Origin: Acidisphaera sp. L21
Lineage (GTDB): Bacteria; Pseudomonadota; Alphaproteobacteria; Acetobacterales; Acetobacteraceae
Assembly: GCF_009765685.1 (NCBI RefSeq)
Contig: NZ_LMUY01000015.1
Location: 295,728 to 345,935, forward strand
Reading direction: 5' to 3'
DNA length: 50,208 nt
Positions within the stretch are counted from its first letter, which is position 1; each line of letters starts with the position of its first letter. The notes beneath the pieces were generated by a model, which was not told the DNA's origin, did no database searches, and was given only the letters and a program-made list of their open reading frames with translations. The position numbers were made by a program, and so were the translations under genes. Shown here piece after piece: positions 28,158-38,033 of the stretch.

Positions 28158-29396
28158 ATGTCAGCCGACCGTCAACTCCAGCAAGCCGTCACCGCAGAAC
28201 TCGGCTGGGAGCCAAGCGTCGTTGCCGCCCATATCGGGGTCGCCGCCAATGCCGGTGTGGTGACACTCACCGGCCATGTCGCCAGTTTCTCCGAGAAATA
28301 TGCCGCCGAAATGGCCGCCCACCGTGTCAAGGGCGTGAAGGCAGTCGCCGAGGAAATCGAGGTTCGCCTCCCGTTCGAGACTATGCGAACCGACGAGGAA
28401 ATCGCCGGCGCCGCTATCGACCGGTTGGGCTGGGACGTCACGATCCCCAAGGACGCCGTCAAGGTTCAGGTCGAACACGGCTGGGTTACGCTCACCGGCC
28501 AGGTTGACTCCTACTATCAAAAAGACAACGCGCGCATTGAAATCCGCCATCTGTTTGGCGTCAAAGGCCTGTCGGACCAGATCAGCATCAAGCCGCGCGT
28601 CGACGTCGCCGATCTGTGCGATGAGATCACGCACGCACTGCATCGTTCCTGGTATTTCGATCCCAAGACGATCAACGTCACTGCCAATGGCGGCCGCATC
28701 CACCTCACGGGGTCGGTTGGGCTGTTGCGTGACAAGCAGATGGCGGCGGCCACCGCATGGTCGGCACCCGGTGTCACCAGCGTGCAGAACGATATCGCCG
28801 TTTCCTCATCGGCGACCATCATCAAGCAAGGATCACACAGCATGGCACAACACGAAACGCTGGTTGCAATCTATGCGACTCATGACGCGGCCGAGACTGC
28901 GATCCGCCAGGTGTCGGATGGTGGCCTGGATATGAAGCATTTCAGCATCGTCGGTCGCGGCTATCATACCGATGAGCAGGTCACCGGGTTCTACAGCGCG
29001 GGTGACCGGGTCAAGTTCTGGGGCTCTCGCGGGGCCTATTGGGGCGGCCTGTGGGGCCTGCTGTTCGGCGGCATGATGCTGACCATCCCCGTGCTCGGCC
29101 CAATCGTCGTGTTGGGCTCATTGGCGGCCGGCGTCTTCACCGCGATTACCGGCGCCGTCGAGGGGGCGGTTGTCATGGGCGGCCTGGGCGCGTTGGGTGC
29201 GGCGTTGTTCAGCATCGGCATCCCGCATCACAGTGTGCTGCAGTACGAGACGGCGCTGAAGGCGGATAGCTACCTGATCGTGGCGCATGGTCCGCAGAGC
29301 GAGATCCAGCGGGCCAAGGAGATGCTGCAGGCGAGTGGCCCGGCGCGGCTCGACATTCACGCCGACGCACCAGCGATCCCAGCGCTCGCCGCGTAA
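28158..29396 (+). CDS. Triple BON-domain protein fused to a membrane stress domain
   Basis: A 412-residue protein. Residues 1-220 hold three BON repeats (HIGVAANAGVVTLTGHVAS, VKVQVEHGWVTLTGQVDSYY, INVTANGGRIHLTGSVGLL), lipid-binding modules known from OsmY. No Sec signal is visible, so the BON part should stay cytoplasmic or be peripheral. From residue 229 a different module begins, MAQHETLVAIYATHDAAETAI, with a long Gly-rich hydrophobic pair of helices (GGLWGLLFGGMMLTIPVLGPIVVLG, AVVMGGLGALGAALFSIGIP) and a C-terminal YLIVAHGPQSEIQRAKEML, like general-stress/DUF1269-type proteins. The joint at 28842 is an ATG with AAGGAT nine bases ahead, so the second module may also be made separately. Confidence 0.85.
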   Translation: MSADRQLQQAVTAELGWEPSVVAAHIGVAANAGVVTLTGHVASFSEKYAAEMAAHRVKGVKAVAEEIEVRLPFETMRTDEEIAGAAIDRLGWDVTIPKDAVKVQVEHGWVTLTGQVDSYYQKDNARIEIRHLFGVKGLSDQISIKPRVDVADLCDEITHALHRSWYFDPKTINVTANGGRIHLTGSVGLLRDKQMAAATAWSAPGVTSVQNDIAVSSSATIIKQGSHSMAQHETLVAIYATHDAAETAIRQVSDGGLDMKHFSIVGRGYHTDEQVTGFYSAGDRVKFWGSRGAYWGGLWGLLFGGMMLTIPVLGPIVVLGSLAAGVFTAITGAVEGAVVMGGLGALGAALFSIGIPHHSVLQYETALKADSYLIVAHGPQSEIQRAKEMLQASGPARLDIHADAPAIPALAA

Positions 29397-29407
29397 TTCG
29401 GCCTAGC

Positions 29408-29452
29408 GACCAAGCAATCCTCTCGGTCTATCGCGGGGGATTGCCCCTGGTC
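29408..29452 (+). promoter_or_regulatory. Interrupted stem-loop ahead of the phosphoketolase gene
   Basis: GACCA (29408-29412) and GCAATCC (29414-29420) pair with GGATTGC (29438-29444) and TGGTC (29448-29452). The structure sits in the 96-base leader between the BON gene and the phosphoketolase start. It may be a terminator of the upstream unit or a leader element of the downstream one. Confidence 0.4.
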
Positions 29453-29492
29453 CGCTCAAGACCGCGCTTCTTCCGACCCTAGGACAGCATTC

Positions 29493-31886
29493 ATGCAGAC
29501 ATCCGGCGCAAATCCACTGGCTATTGCCGAATTGGACCTCATGAATGCGTGGTGGCGTGCGGCGAACTACTTGTCGGTCGGGCAGGTCTATCTGCTCGAC
29601 AATCCCATGCTGCGGGAGCCACTGACGGCGGCGCACATCAAGCCCCGGCTTCTGGGCCATTTCGGCACCGTGCCCGGGCTGAACCTAATCTATCTGCACC
29701 TGAACCGGGTCATCAAGGCGCAGGGGTTGAACGTCTTGTTCGTCGCCGGGCCAGGCCATGGTGCACCCGGCGTGGTGGCGAGCACTTGGCTGGAGGGGAC
29801 CTACAGCGAGACCTATCCCGAAATTTCCGCGGATGAAGACGGCATGCGCCGGCTGTTTCGCCAGTTCTCGTTTCCCGGCGGCATTCCCAGCCACGCCGCG
29901 CCCGACACGCCGGGCTCCATCCATGAAGGCGGTGAACTCGGCTACTCGCTATCCCACGCCTATGGCGCCGTCCTCGACAACCCCGACCTGATCGCCGCCT
30001 GCGTGATCGGCGATGGCGAAGCGGAGACGGGGCCGTTGGCGGCGTCCTGGCACTCCAACAAATTCATCGACCCCAGGACGGACGGGGCCGTGTTGCCGAT
30101 CCTGCACCTGAATGGCTGGAAGATCGCCAACCCGACGATCCTGTCCCGTATTCCCCATGCCGAACTTGCCAGTCTGCTGGCCGGGTATGGTCACGACCCG
30201 ATCTTCGTCGAGGGTGACGACCCGGCGGCCATGCATCAGGCCATGGCGGCGGCGATGGACCAGGCGATAACAGCCATCCACGCCATCCAGCGGACCGCCC
30301 GCAGCAGCGGGCAGGCCGACCGCGCCCGCTGGCCAATGATCGTGTTGCGCAGCCCCAAGGGCTGGACGGGACCCAAATTCGTCGATGGCAAGAAGACCGA
30401 GGGGTCGTGGCGGTCGCACCAGGTGCCGATCGCCGATATGAGCAAGCCCGGGCACATCGCGCTGCTGGAAACATGGATGCGTAGCTATCATCCGGAGGAG
30501 CTGTTCGATACCGCCGGCCGCCTGAATGCCGAGATCGCGGCGCTGGCACCGGTCGGCGACAGCCGGATGGGGGCCAACCCGCACGCCAATGGCGGCGCGC
30601 TCATGCGGCCGCTGCGTCTGCCTGATTTCACCACCTACGCCGTGCCGGTCGAGCGTCCCGGCCAGACCGATGGCGAGGCAACACGTGTCATGGGGTTTTT
30701 CCTGCGCGATACGATGCGCGCCAATGCCGAGAGCCGGAATTTCCGCGTGGTCGGCCCGGACGAGACAGCATCCAACCGTCTGGATGCTTTGCTGGAGGCA
30801 ACCGGGCGCACCTGGGATGCTGCCACGATCGCGGATGACGACGAGAATCTGAGCCCCGATGGCCGGGTTATGGAAATCCTTAGTGAACATAATTGCCAGG
30901 GCTGGCTGGAGGGTTACCTGCTGACGGGGCGGCATGGCCTGTTCTCGTGTTACGAGGCGTTCATCCACATCGTGGACTCCATGGTCAATCAGCATGCCAA
31001 ATGGCTGAAAAGCAGCCGGGCAATCGCGTGGCGCCGCCCCATCGCGTCGCTGAATTATCTGCTGACGTCGCATGTCTGGCGGCAGGATCATAACGGCTCC
31101 AGCCACCAGGACCCGGGGTTTATGGATCACGTCGCCAACAAGAAGGCGGGCATCGCGCGGATTTATCTGCCCTGCGACGCCAACACCCTGCTGTGGGTGA
31201 CGGACCATTGCCTACGCAGCTGGGATCGCATCAACGTCATCGTCGCCGGCAAGCAGCCGGAACCGCAATGGTTGGCCATGGATGCGGCCGTCAGGCATTG
31301 CGAGGCCGGGCTGGGCATCTGGGAATGGGCCAGCAACGACCGCATCGAGGGCGGGGCCAGTGATCCGGATCTTGTCATGGCCTGCGCCGGGGATGTGCCG
31401 ACCCTGGAATGCATGGCCGCGGTGGATCTGCTGCGCCAGCATCTGCCGGATCTACGAGTGCGCGTAGTCAATGTGGTCGATCTGATGACCCTGCAGCCGA
31501 AATCCGCCCACCCACACGGCCTGTCGGATGACGCGTTCGACAGTTTGTTCACCAAAGACAAGCCGGTGATCTTCGCCTTTCACGGCTACCCGGCGCTTAT
31601 TCACCGCCTGATCTACCATCGCACCAACCACCACAATTTCCACGTCCACGGCTTCATGGACGAGGGGACGACGACCACGCCGTTCGATATGGTGGTGCTG
31701 AATGAGTTGGACCGGTTCCACCTGGTGGCAGACGCGATCGATCGCGTGCCCCGCCTGGGCGACAACGCCGCCTATGCAAGGCAGGCCGTTCGCGATCACT
31801 TGGTGGAACACCGGCGCTACGTCATCGCACATGGCGTCGACATGCCGGAAATTCGGGATTGGCGTTGGAGTTCCCCATGCATCTAG
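29493..31886 (+). CDS. xfp: Xylulose-5-phosphate/fructose-6-phosphate phosphoketolase
   Basis: A 797-residue thiamine-diphosphate enzyme splitting xylulose-5-P or fructose-6-P with phosphate into acetyl-phosphate and a sugar phosphate. Signatures: [34 protein letters not shown], the ThDP loop [20 protein letters not shown] with [11 protein letters not shown], and [17 protein letters not shown]. Length is normal. No acetate kinase or phosphotransacetylase gene is adjacent, so acetyl-phosphate must be used by products encoded elsewhere. The gene overlaps cydA by ten bases, which ties carbon rerouting to the terminal oxidase. Confidence 0.96.
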   Translation: MQTSGANPLAIAELDLMNAWWRAANYLSVGQVYLLDNPMLREPLTAAHIKPRLLGHFGTVPGLNLIYLHLNRVIKAQGLNVLFVAGPGHGAPGVVASTWLEGTYSETYPEISADEDGMRRLFRQFSFPGGIPSHAAPDTPGSIHEGGELGYSLSHAYGAVLDNPDLIAACVIGDGEAETGPLAASWHSNKFIDPRTDGAVLPILHLNGWKIANPTILSRIPHAELASLLAGYGHDPIFVEGDDPAAMHQAMAAAMDQAITAIHAIQRTARSSGQADRARWPMIVLRSPKGWTGPKFVDGKKTEGSWRSHQVPIADMSKPGHIALLETWMRSYHPEELFDTAGRLNAEIAALAPVGDSRMGANPHANGGALMRPLRLPDFTTYAVPVERPGQTDGEATRVMGFFLRDTMRANAESRNFRVVGPDETASNRLDALLEATGRTWDAATIADDDENLSPDGRVMEILSEHNCQGWLEGYLLTGRHGLFSCYEAFIHIVDSMVNQHAKWLKSSRAIAWRRPIASLNYLLTSHVWRQDHNGSSHQDPGFMDHVANKKAGIARIYLPCDANTLLWVTDHCLRSWDRINVIVAGKQPEPQWLAMDAAVRHCEAGLGIWEWASNDRIEGGASDPDLVMACAGDVPTLECMAAVDLLRQHLPDLRVRVVNVVDLMTLQPKSAHPHGLSDDAFDSLFTKDKPVIFAFHGYPALIHRLIYHRTNHHNFHVHGFMDEGTTTTPFDMVVLNELDRFHLVADAIDRVPRLGDNAAYARQAVRDHLVEHRRYVIAHGVDMPEIRDWRWSSPCI

Positions 31887-33277
31887 ATCCGCTGCTGCTC
31901 TCCCGCCTGCAATTCGTCTGGGTGATTGCGCTTCACATTCTCCTTCCCGCCTTCACGGTCGGGCTCGCCTCGTACATCGCTTTCGCCGAGGGCATGAGTT
32001 TCTTTACCGGCAAGCAGATCTACGCCCGGATCTCGCAATTTTGGATCCGGATCTTCTCCGTCGCATTCGGCATGGGTGTGGTGTCCGGCATCGTCATGCC
32101 GTTCCAGTTCGGCACGAATTGGAGCCGGTTCTCCGACGCCACGGCGAACGTCATCTCGCCGCTTCTTGCCTATGAGGGACTGACGGCGTTCTTTCTCGAA
32201 GCGACGTTCCTAGGCGTCCTGCTGTTCGGGCGGAAATTAGTCCCGCGCTGGGTGCATTTCGTGGCGGCGCTGGCGGTGGCGCTGGGCACGTTGTCGTCCT
32301 CGTTCTGGATCTTGGCTGCCAATAGCTGGATGCAAACCCCAGCGGGCTACGAAATCGTCGACGGCCGATTTTTCCCGACGGATTGGTGGCAGGTCATTTT
32401 CAACCCGTCCTTTCCGTATCGCTTGGCCCATACGGTCGTCGCCTTCTACATCACCACGGGATTCGTCGTGCTCGGCATCGGCGCCTGGCTGGTGCGCAGC
32501 GGCCGCTTCATTGCGGAGGGGCGGACCATCATGTCGGCGACGCTGTGGGTGCTGCTGGTCCTGGTGCCGGTGCAAATCGGGTTGGGCGACCTGCACGGTC
32601 TGAACACGCTGGAATATCAGCCCACCAAATTGGCAGCGCTGGAAGGGCGATACGACACTGCCTCACCCGCCCCGCTGACATTGTTCGGCATCCCCGACGA
32701 CAAGGATGCGGTGATGCGGAGCGAGATATCCATTCCATGGCTCGGCAGCCTGCTGCTGACGCATTCCTGGACCGGCCAGATCAAAGGGCTGAAAGAATGG
32801 CCTGCGGATCAACGGCCGCCGGTCGGGCCGCCGTTCTATGCCTTTCGCATCATGGTGGGCGTCGGCATGTTGATGCTGGCCCTCATCATCGCGGGCAACA
32901 TCATGCGGCGCGGCAGTGCCTTCGTCACATCGCGCAGCTTCCTGCTCGCATGCCAATGGGCAGGTCCGTTGGGGTTCATCGCCGTGCTCGCCGGCTGGGT
33001 AACCACCGAGGTTGGGCGGCAACCATGGACGGTGTTCGGCCTGATGCGAACGGCCAATTCGGTGTCACCGTCGCTGACGGGCCTCGACGTTCTGCTGTCG
33101 TTGATTGGCTATATCGTGGTCTATGCCATCATCTTCCCCGGCGGCTTCTTCGTCATGCGGCGCATCATCCGGTTGGGTCCTCAGGCGCAGGCATTGGATG
33201 CCCCGGTGCAAAGCGGGCGGCCCACATTACCCATCACCTCGCTGCCACCCGGGCATAACCAGGGAATCACGTCATGA
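31877..33277 (+). CDS. cydA: Cytochrome bd-type ubiquinol oxidase subunit I (CioA-like)
   Basis: A 466-residue membrane protein carrying the haems of a quinol oxidase with high oxygen affinity. It starts inside the phosphoketolase 3' end (ATG at 31877). Haem ligands are seen: His in [14 protein letters not shown] (b595/d side), His in [11 protein letters not shown] (b558), and the GRQPW block in [16 protein letters not shown]. The region after helix 6 is short, so the long Q-loop of E. coli CydA is missing, which is the pattern of the cyanide-insensitive (CIO) branch. The stop overlaps the cydB start by four bases (ATGA). Confidence 0.95.
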   Translation: MHLDPLLLSRLQFVWVIALHILLPAFTVGLASYIAFAEGMSFFTGKQIYARISQFWIRIFSVAFGMGVVSGIVMPFQFGTNWSRFSDATANVISPLLAYEGLTAFFLEATFLGVLLFGRKLVPRWVHFVAALAVALGTLSSSFWILAANSWMQTPAGYEIVDGRFFPTDWWQVIFNPSFPYRLAHTVVAFYITTGFVVLGIGAWLVRSGRFIAEGRTIMSATLWVLLVLVPVQIGLGDLHGLNTLEYQPTKLAALEGRYDTASPAPLTLFGIPDDKDAVMRSEISIPWLGSLLLTHSWTGQIKGLKEWPADQRPPVGPPFYAFRIMVGVGMLMLALIIAGNIMRRGSAFVTSRSFLLACQWAGPLGFIAVLAGWVTTEVGRQPWTVFGLMRTANSVSPSLTGLDVLLSLIGYIVVYAIIFPGGFFVMRRIIRLGPQAQALDAPVQSGRPTLPITSLPPGHNQGITS

Positions 33278-34290
33278 TGCCCGCATTGCTGTTGGATTTC
33301 GTGCCGATCTGGACCGTTATCCTTGCCGTCGGCATCTTCCTCTATGTCCTGTTGGACGGGTTTGATCTGGGTGTCGGCATCCTGTACCGGTTCGCGCCAG
33401 ACACGGCGTCGCGCAACCTGCTGATGAACAGCATCGCCCCTGTTTGGGATGGTAACGAGACATGGCTGATCCTGGGCGGGGTGGGCTTGCTGGTGGCATT
33501 TCCGCTCGCCTTCGCCATCATCATCCCGGCGGTCTATTTCCCGGTGCTGATCATGCTGCTGTCGCTGGTGTTCCGGGGCGTAGCGTTCGAATTCCGCTTC
33601 CGGGACGCGGCGCATCGCACCTTTTGGGATCACGGCTTCTTCTTCGGATCGGTGCTCGCGACGTTCGCGCAGGGCGTTGTATTGGGCGCGTTCATCCAAG
33701 GCTTCCAGGTGCAGGGGCGGGAGTTCACGGGTAGCAGCTTCGACTGCTTCACGCTGTTCTCCTGCCTCACCGGGGTGGCGCTGGTGTTCGGTTACGGACT
33801 GCTCGGCGCGGGTTGGCTTATCATGAAGACGTCGGGGCCGCTGCAGCAACGCGTGCGCGGGCAGGGGGGATGGTGCCTGCTGGGCGTCGTCATCTGCATC
33901 GCCGCCGTGAGCGTGTGGACCCCAATTCTGGATCCGGACATCGCGCATCGCTGGTTGGACTGGCCGAATATCGTGTGGTTTGCCCCGGTGCCGCTGATGA
34001 CGATCCTAGTCGCCCTATTCATCGGCCGGACGCTGCGCAGTCCATCGGAGGGGGCGCCCTTTCTCGGGGCGGTGGCGCTGTTCCTGCTATCCTATCTCGG
34101 CATCGCCATCAGCCTGTGGCCGATGATTGTGCCGCATTACTATACGCTGTGGCAGGCGGCATCCTCGCCAAAGACACAGGCCTTCTTGCTGGTTGGGACT
34201 GTATTCCTGCTGCCCACCATCTTGTTGTATACCGCCTGGTCCTACTGGGTGTTCCGCGGCAAGGTGCGGGCAGATATGGGCTATCACTAA
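33274..34290 (+). CDS. cydB: Cytochrome bd-type ubiquinol oxidase subunit II (CioB-like)
   Basis: A 338-residue partner of CydA with eight predicted helices. It shows VLLDGFDLGVGIL near the N-terminus and PVWDGNETWLILGGVGLLVAFP, the conserved Trp/Asp segment thought to line the proton and quinol paths. FEFRFRD follows in the first loop, and the last helix ends LLYTAWSYWVFRGKV. Coupled to cydA by an ATGA overlap. No small CydX-like frame was seen before the converging gene, as is common for CIO-type oxidases. Confidence 0.95.
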   Translation: MMPALLLDFVPIWTVILAVGIFLYVLLDGFDLGVGILYRFAPDTASRNLLMNSIAPVWDGNETWLILGGVGLLVAFPLAFAIIIPAVYFPVLIMLLSLVFRGVAFEFRFRDAAHRTFWDHGFFFGSVLATFAQGVVLGAFIQGFQVQGREFTGSSFDCFTLFSCLTGVALVFGYGLLGAGWLIMKTSGPLQQRVRGQGGWCLLGVVICIAAVSVWTPILDPDIAHRWLDWPNIVWFAPVPLMTILVALFIGRTLRSPSEGAPFLGAVALFLLSYLGIAISLWPMIVPHYYTLWQAASSPKTQAFLLVGTVFLLPTILLYTAWSYWVFRGKVRADMGYH

Positions 34291-34296
34291 ACCCGG

Positions 34297-34317
34297 GCGC
34301 ACCGGGCAGGCGTGCGC
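34297..34317. terminator. Weak hairpin between convergent genes
   Basis: GCGCAC (34297-34302) pairs with GTGCGC (34312-34317), followed by GGCTTT. It lies between the cydB stop and the converging gene end at 34322. A six-base stem with a nine-base loop is marginal for a terminator. Confidence 0.35.
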
Positions 34318-34321
34318 GGCT

Positions 34322-34798
34322 TTACTTCGGCGGAATGATGACTTGGCTTTCAGACGCCGGGGCAGTGTCGACATGGGGTGCCGTCCACATCAGCCCGTAG
34401 CCGATGCTGAGAACGACCGTCAGCGCTACGGCGACGTACACCAGAATGAGCGAACCGCCGCCAGCGGCCGTCCAGCGCTTGATGCTGCGGCTGTTGGGGG
34501 CGTCGGACACCGTGTTCTGCCGGGGCAGCAGCTTGATCAGCCGGCGCGCGATCGCTGGCGCGTTGGCAATGACATCGGCATCGAGCGGCATCCGCACGAT
34601 CGCCGCCGCCAGAGAATCAGCCGCTGCGGATCGGGAACCACTTGACCACTGCGCTGCCTCGGCCCAAGGATCAGCACCGAGCCTGGCGAGCGTTGACAGG
34701 ATCGTGAGCCCCGAGCCGTTAAGATCGGTCCCTATTTCCGCGAACAGGAAGGGGCTGAGCCCCGATTTCTCAAACGCAAAAACATCCGAATTCGCCAT
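34322..34798 (-). CDS. Tail-anchored protein of unknown function in the fixLJ cluster
   Basis: A 158-residue protein. The ATG at 34798 gives MANSDVFAFEKSGLSPFLFAEIG; longer in-frame starts are Arg-rich and unlikely. The soluble part contains TILSTLARLGADPWAEAAQW, and AIARRLIKLLPR precedes a single C-terminal helix (GGGSLILVYVAVALTVVLSIGYGL) with a ~20-residue outer tail, which is a tail-anchored arrangement. No family was recognised, though the LARLGxDPWxEAA phrase looks familiar from hypothetical proteins next to cyt bd or FixLJ genes (weak recollection). A TACGTA site lies 62 bases upstream of the ATG. Confidence 0.7.
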   Translation of the reverse strand: MANSDVFAFEKSGLSPFLFAEIGTDLNGSGLTILSTLARLGADPWAEAAQWSSGSRSAAADSLAAAIVRMPLDADVIANAPAIARRLIKLLPRQNTVSDAPNSRSIKRWTAAGGGSLILVYVAVALTVVLSIGYGLMWTAPHVDTAPASESQVIIPPK

Positions 34799-34859
34799 GC
34801 CCCGGCCCCTACGACAGTTATTCGGCCATTCTACGCGGCGGCGCATATGATGTCAGGGC

Positions 34860-34872
34860 CGGATTCTACGTA
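34860..34872 (-). promoter_or_regulatory. Candidate operator C (TACGTA-type)
   Basis: On the minus strand TACGTAGAATCCG shares TACGTA and TCCG, at the same spacing, with operator B. It lies 62-74 bases upstream of the tail-anchored gene and behind the receiver gene. Agreement beyond these ten bases is poor, so this site is weaker than A and B. Confidence 0.3.
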
Positions 34873-34912
34873 GTCAGGGATGCGCGACGTCACGCCGGGG
34901 CAAACTTGGCCG

Positions 34913-35305
34913 CTAGGCGGTGCTGGAGGCCGGGCTGGTACCCAGAACGTGATGAATGCTCTCCAGCAAGCCACCGTTGAACAGCGGCTTTTCCAGCACG
35001 CGCACCACGCCGGCCGCCTTTGCTCGCCGGTACAGCGCCGGGGTGGCGTAGACGGTGATGAGGATAATCGGCACTTGGACCTTTGCGATCGCAAGTTCGT
35101 CCAGGACGTCGAAGCCATCCATGCTGGGCATCTTGTAATCCAGCACGATGCAGCGCGCGCAATCGAGTTCCGGATGGGCGAGAAGCTCCGCACCGCCGGC
35201 GCAGAGGCGTACCGTGAGCCCCTCGATCTCCAGCGAGAATTTCAGCGACCCCCGAACCGCATCGTCGTCATCGACGACGAAGACGATCTCTTTCCCGATT
35301 GTCAT
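34913..35305 (-). CDS. Receiver-domain-only response regulator
   Basis: A 130-residue single receiver. It begins MTIGKEIVFVVDDDDAVRGSL; acidic pocket DDDD, phospho-acceptor Asp in CIVLDYKMPSMDG, Thr in LITVYATPALY and Lys in RVLEKPLFNGG are all in place. There is no output domain. The ATG at 35305 is the family-like start. Single receivers downstream of fixLJ could act as a phosphate sink or as a connector (inference). The 116-base gap to fixJ is AT-rich and contains a perfect palindrome TGTTGCAACA at 35389-35398, a possible operator for this gene. Confidence 0.88.
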   Translation of the reverse strand: MTIGKEIVFVVDDDDAVRGSLKFSLEIEGLTVRLCAGGAELLAHPELDCARCIVLDYKMPSMDGFDVLDELAIAKVQVPIILITVYATPALYRRAKAAGVVRVLEKPLFNGGLLESIHHVLGTSPASSTA

Positions 35306-35421
35306 TTCCGCTCTCGTCAATTCCCGCAGTGCCGGAAATCGGGAGTATAGGCCGCTCGTCGGAGAATCGCGTGCAAACAAACCAATATTGTTGCAACACA
35401 AGGTATAAATCGCAGTCGCGG

Positions 35422-36045
35422 TTATGGTGGGGATGGCATCATTCCGGCGTTTAACGCCATCCGCACAAGCTCGGACAAACTATTGGCCGCCATCTTCGTC
35501 ATGACGCTCGCCCGATGCACCTCGACGGTTCTGGTACTGAGTGTCAAATCATAAGCGATGATTTTATTCGGCCGGCCTTCGAGCAGCCGGTCGAGCACTT
35601 GACGCTCGCGGTTGGTCAGCGACTTTACTTTGGCTTGGACATTCGCCGCCTCTGCCTCGCGATGGCCAGCTTGGTCGTGTTCGTCCAACGCGATGCGGAT
35701 TGCAGCCAGCATGACCTCATCATCGAATGGCTTCTCGATAAAATCGATCGCACCCGCCTTCATCGCTTTTACCGCGAGCGGCACATCGCTATGGCCGGTC
35801 ATGATGATGATGGGCAGGTTGGTTCCCGCATCACGCAACCGCTGCTGCAACTCGATCCCGTCCATTCCCGGCATGCGCACGTCGCTGATAATGCAACCGG
35901 GTTGGATCGTTGGCAAAGCCGCGAGAAACGCGATCGCGGACTCATGCACCCGCACGCTGTGGCCCGCGGCCGTCAACAGGAAGGCGAGCGAACGCCTGAC
36001 GCCATCGTCGTCATCGATCAGGTGAACGAAGGCCTCACTCGTCAT
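35422..36045 (-). CDS. fixJ: Response regulator FixJ-like
   Basis: A 207-residue two-domain regulator. Receiver: [17 protein letters not shown], phospho-acceptor in [36 protein letters not shown] and [11 protein letters not shown], a near-textbook FixJ sequence. The LuxR/GerE DNA-binding domain follows: [15 protein letters not shown], then [16 protein letters not shown]. The ATG at 36045 lies inside the 3' end of fixL (11-base overlap), which indicates coupled synthesis of sensor and regulator. FixJ phosphorylated under low oxygen activates fixK-type and oxidase genes in rhizobia; here the facing cydAB operon is the evident candidate target. Confidence 0.93.
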   Translation of the reverse strand: MTSEAFVHLIDDDDGVRRSLAFLLTAAGHSVRVHESAIAFLAALPTIQPGCIISDVRMPGMDGIELQQRLRDAGTNLPIIIMTGHSDVPLAVKAMKAGAIDFIEKPFDDEVMLAAIRIALDEHDQAGHREAEAANVQAKVKSLTNRERQVLDRLLEGRPNKIIAYDLTLSTRTVEVHRASVMTKMAANSLSELVRMALNAGMMPSPP

Positions 36046-37873
36046 GATCAGCCTGTCCTTCGGTGGCAATTCTCAGCGTAAAGCGGAACGCGGTTCCGCC
36101 ACCGGGATTAGGCTCCGCCCAGAGACGGCCGCCATGTGCTTCCATGATGGTGCGAGAAATCGAAAGCCCGACCCCCATTCCGTGGCGCTTGGTCGTCGTG
36201 AATGGCTGGAAAAGAAGTCCGTCGATTTCGGCGGCGATGCCGGCCCCTGTATCCACGACGCCGACCTCCACGATGTCCTCACCGACCCGGTTGGTAGAGA
36301 CGAGCAGCTTGCGTTCGGCTGTGTCCTGCATGGCCTCCATCGCGTTGCGGAGAAGGTTCAGCAGGACCTGCTGAATTTGGATCTTGTCTACCAGGACGAA
36401 CTCGATCGACGGATCGAACTCCAGCTTGGCCGAGATGCCAGCCTCCTTCGCGCCGATCAATGCGAGGGCGCTCGCCTCCTCGATCAGGCGATGCAGGCTT
36501 TCGAGTCGCCGTTCGGTTTCACCATTCGCCACGAAGTCGCGCAGGCGACGGATAATCTGCCCGGCGCGCAACGCCTGTTCCGCAGCCAGTTCGATCGCAT
36601 CGCGCACGGTCGCAATGTCGGGCAGCTGTTCGGAGGCAAGCAGCCGGTGGCATCCCTTGAGATAGTTGGCTACCGCGGTGAGCGGCTGGTTGAGCTCGTG
36701 CGCCAGCGCGGACGCCATCTCGCCCATGGCTGTGTAGCGTGACATGTGGATCAGTTTGGCCTGTAACTCGTGAAGCCGCCGTTGCGTGAGTTCACGATCC
36801 GTCAGATCCCGCACGAAGCCGGTAAAGAAGCGCTGCTTGCCGGACTGCGTCTCGCCGACCGACAGCTCCATAGGGAAGGTCGAACCATCTTTCCGGCGCC
36901 CGGTGACCAGGCGGCCGATGCCGATGATGCGGCGTTCCCCCGTCGTCATGTAGCGGGACAGATACCCATCATGCTGTCCGCGATAGGGTGCGGGCATCAG
37001 AATGCTGACGTTTTGGCCGGTGGCCTCGTCGGAGCTGTAGCCGAACAACCGTTCCGCCGTCGCGCTGAACGACTGCATGATGCCAAGGCTGTCGATGACA
37101 ACCATCGCATCCGGCACGGTGTCCAGCACGGATTGCAAATGCGCCTCGCGTTCGGCCAGCGCTGCATAGGCGAGCTTCGTCGCCGTGATATCGCGCGCAA
37201 TCTTCGACAGTCCAAGGAGCCGGCCCGCATTATCCCAAACACATGATACGGTCAGCGATATGTCGATGATGGCACCATCCTTGCGGCGGCGTTGGGTTTC
37301 GAAATGCTCGACCCGTTCGCCACGTTCAATGCGCGCCAGGATGGCTCCGGCCTCGTCCTGGCGACCCGGCGGCAGCAGATTGGAGATTGGGTGTCCGACC
37401 ATTTCCGCCGCGCTGTAGCCGAAGATGATCTCCGCGCCGCGGTTCCAATCCGTGACGATCCCCTGAAGCGTTTTCCCAACGATGGCGTCTTCTGAGGAGG
37501 CAACGATGGCCGCCAGCCGGTTGATCGCGCGCTCGGCCACTTTCAGGCGGCCTATGTCGATCAGGATCCCGCGAAACGCCTTTGGGTCCGATATCTCGTT
37601 GGTGGCACCGCCCTGCATCCGCAGCCAAGCGCCCTCCGCCCCGTCCTTGGAGGGCCGGAAGTCGACGTCGCGATCGCCGCTGGCGCCATGCTTATCGAAG
37701 ATTTTGGCAACGGCGTCACGATCATCGCAATGGATGAGTCGGAGAAGATCGGAATGGTGGGCGATTTCTCGTTCCGCGCCGAGCATGCAAAGTGCCCGCT
37801 TCGACAAATGGAGGGTCCCGCTTGTCGAATCCCAGCTCCAAGTTCCCACGCGCGATAGGGGGCTCGCTCTCAC
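36035..37873 (-). CDS. fixL: Oxygen sensor histidine kinase FixL-like
   Basis: A 612-residue cytoplasmic kinase with three PAS domains (about 5-110, 115-240, 245-365), HisKA and HATPase. The third PAS matches the Bradyrhizobium FixL haem pocket: [13 protein letters not shown], then [20 protein letters not shown] with the haem-ligand His (about 301), and [20 protein letters not shown] with the conserved Arg of the haem pocket. Kinase boxes: [20 protein letters not shown] (His about 391), [18 protein letters not shown] and [18 protein letters not shown]. No transmembrane segment is seen. The start is a GTG at 37873, just ahead of the first PAS (VGTWSWD). It senses oxygen and phosphorylates FixJ in known systems. 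Confidence 0.94.
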   Translation of the reverse strand: MRASPLSRVGTWSWDSTSGTLHLSKRALCMLGAEREIAHHSDLLRLIHCDDRDAVAKIFDKHGASGDRDVDFRPSKDGAEGAWLRMQGGATNEISDPKAFRGILIDIGRLKVAERAINRLAAIVASSEDAIVGKTLQGIVTDWNRGAEIIFGYSAAEMVGHPISNLLPPGRQDEAGAILARIERGERVEHFETQRRRKDGAIIDISLTVSCVWDNAGRLLGLSKIARDITATKLAYAALAEREAHLQSVLDTVPDAMVVIDSLGIMQSFSATAERLFGYSSDEATGQNVSILMPAPYRGQHDGYLSRYMTTGERRIIGIGRLVTGRRKDGSTFPMELSVGETQSGKQRFFTGFVRDLTDRELTQRRLHELQAKLIHMSRYTAMGEMASALAHELNQPLTAVANYLKGCHRLLASEQLPDIATVRDAIELAAEQALRAGQIIRRLRDFVANGETERRLESLHRLIEEASALALIGAKEAGISAKLEFDPSIEFVLVDKIQIQQVLLNLLRNAMEAMQDTAERKLLVSTNRVGEDIVEVGVVDTGAGIAAEIDGLLFQPFTTTKRHGMGVGLSISRTIMEAHGGRLWAEPNPGGGTAFRFTLRIATEGQADHDE

Positions 37874-38033
37874 CCTGGGGTGGGCGGGCTTTGTGCCCTG
37901 ATCACAGCGCCGCCTTCTCGCACAGCGCCGCGGGAGGTAGTCGGGCGTTCGTCACCGAGCGCGTCGTCTGGCTTGGACGCGGCACGACGCAATCCGCCCG
38001 AAAACCCGTGGATCGTGGTCGGCATGGGTGGGT

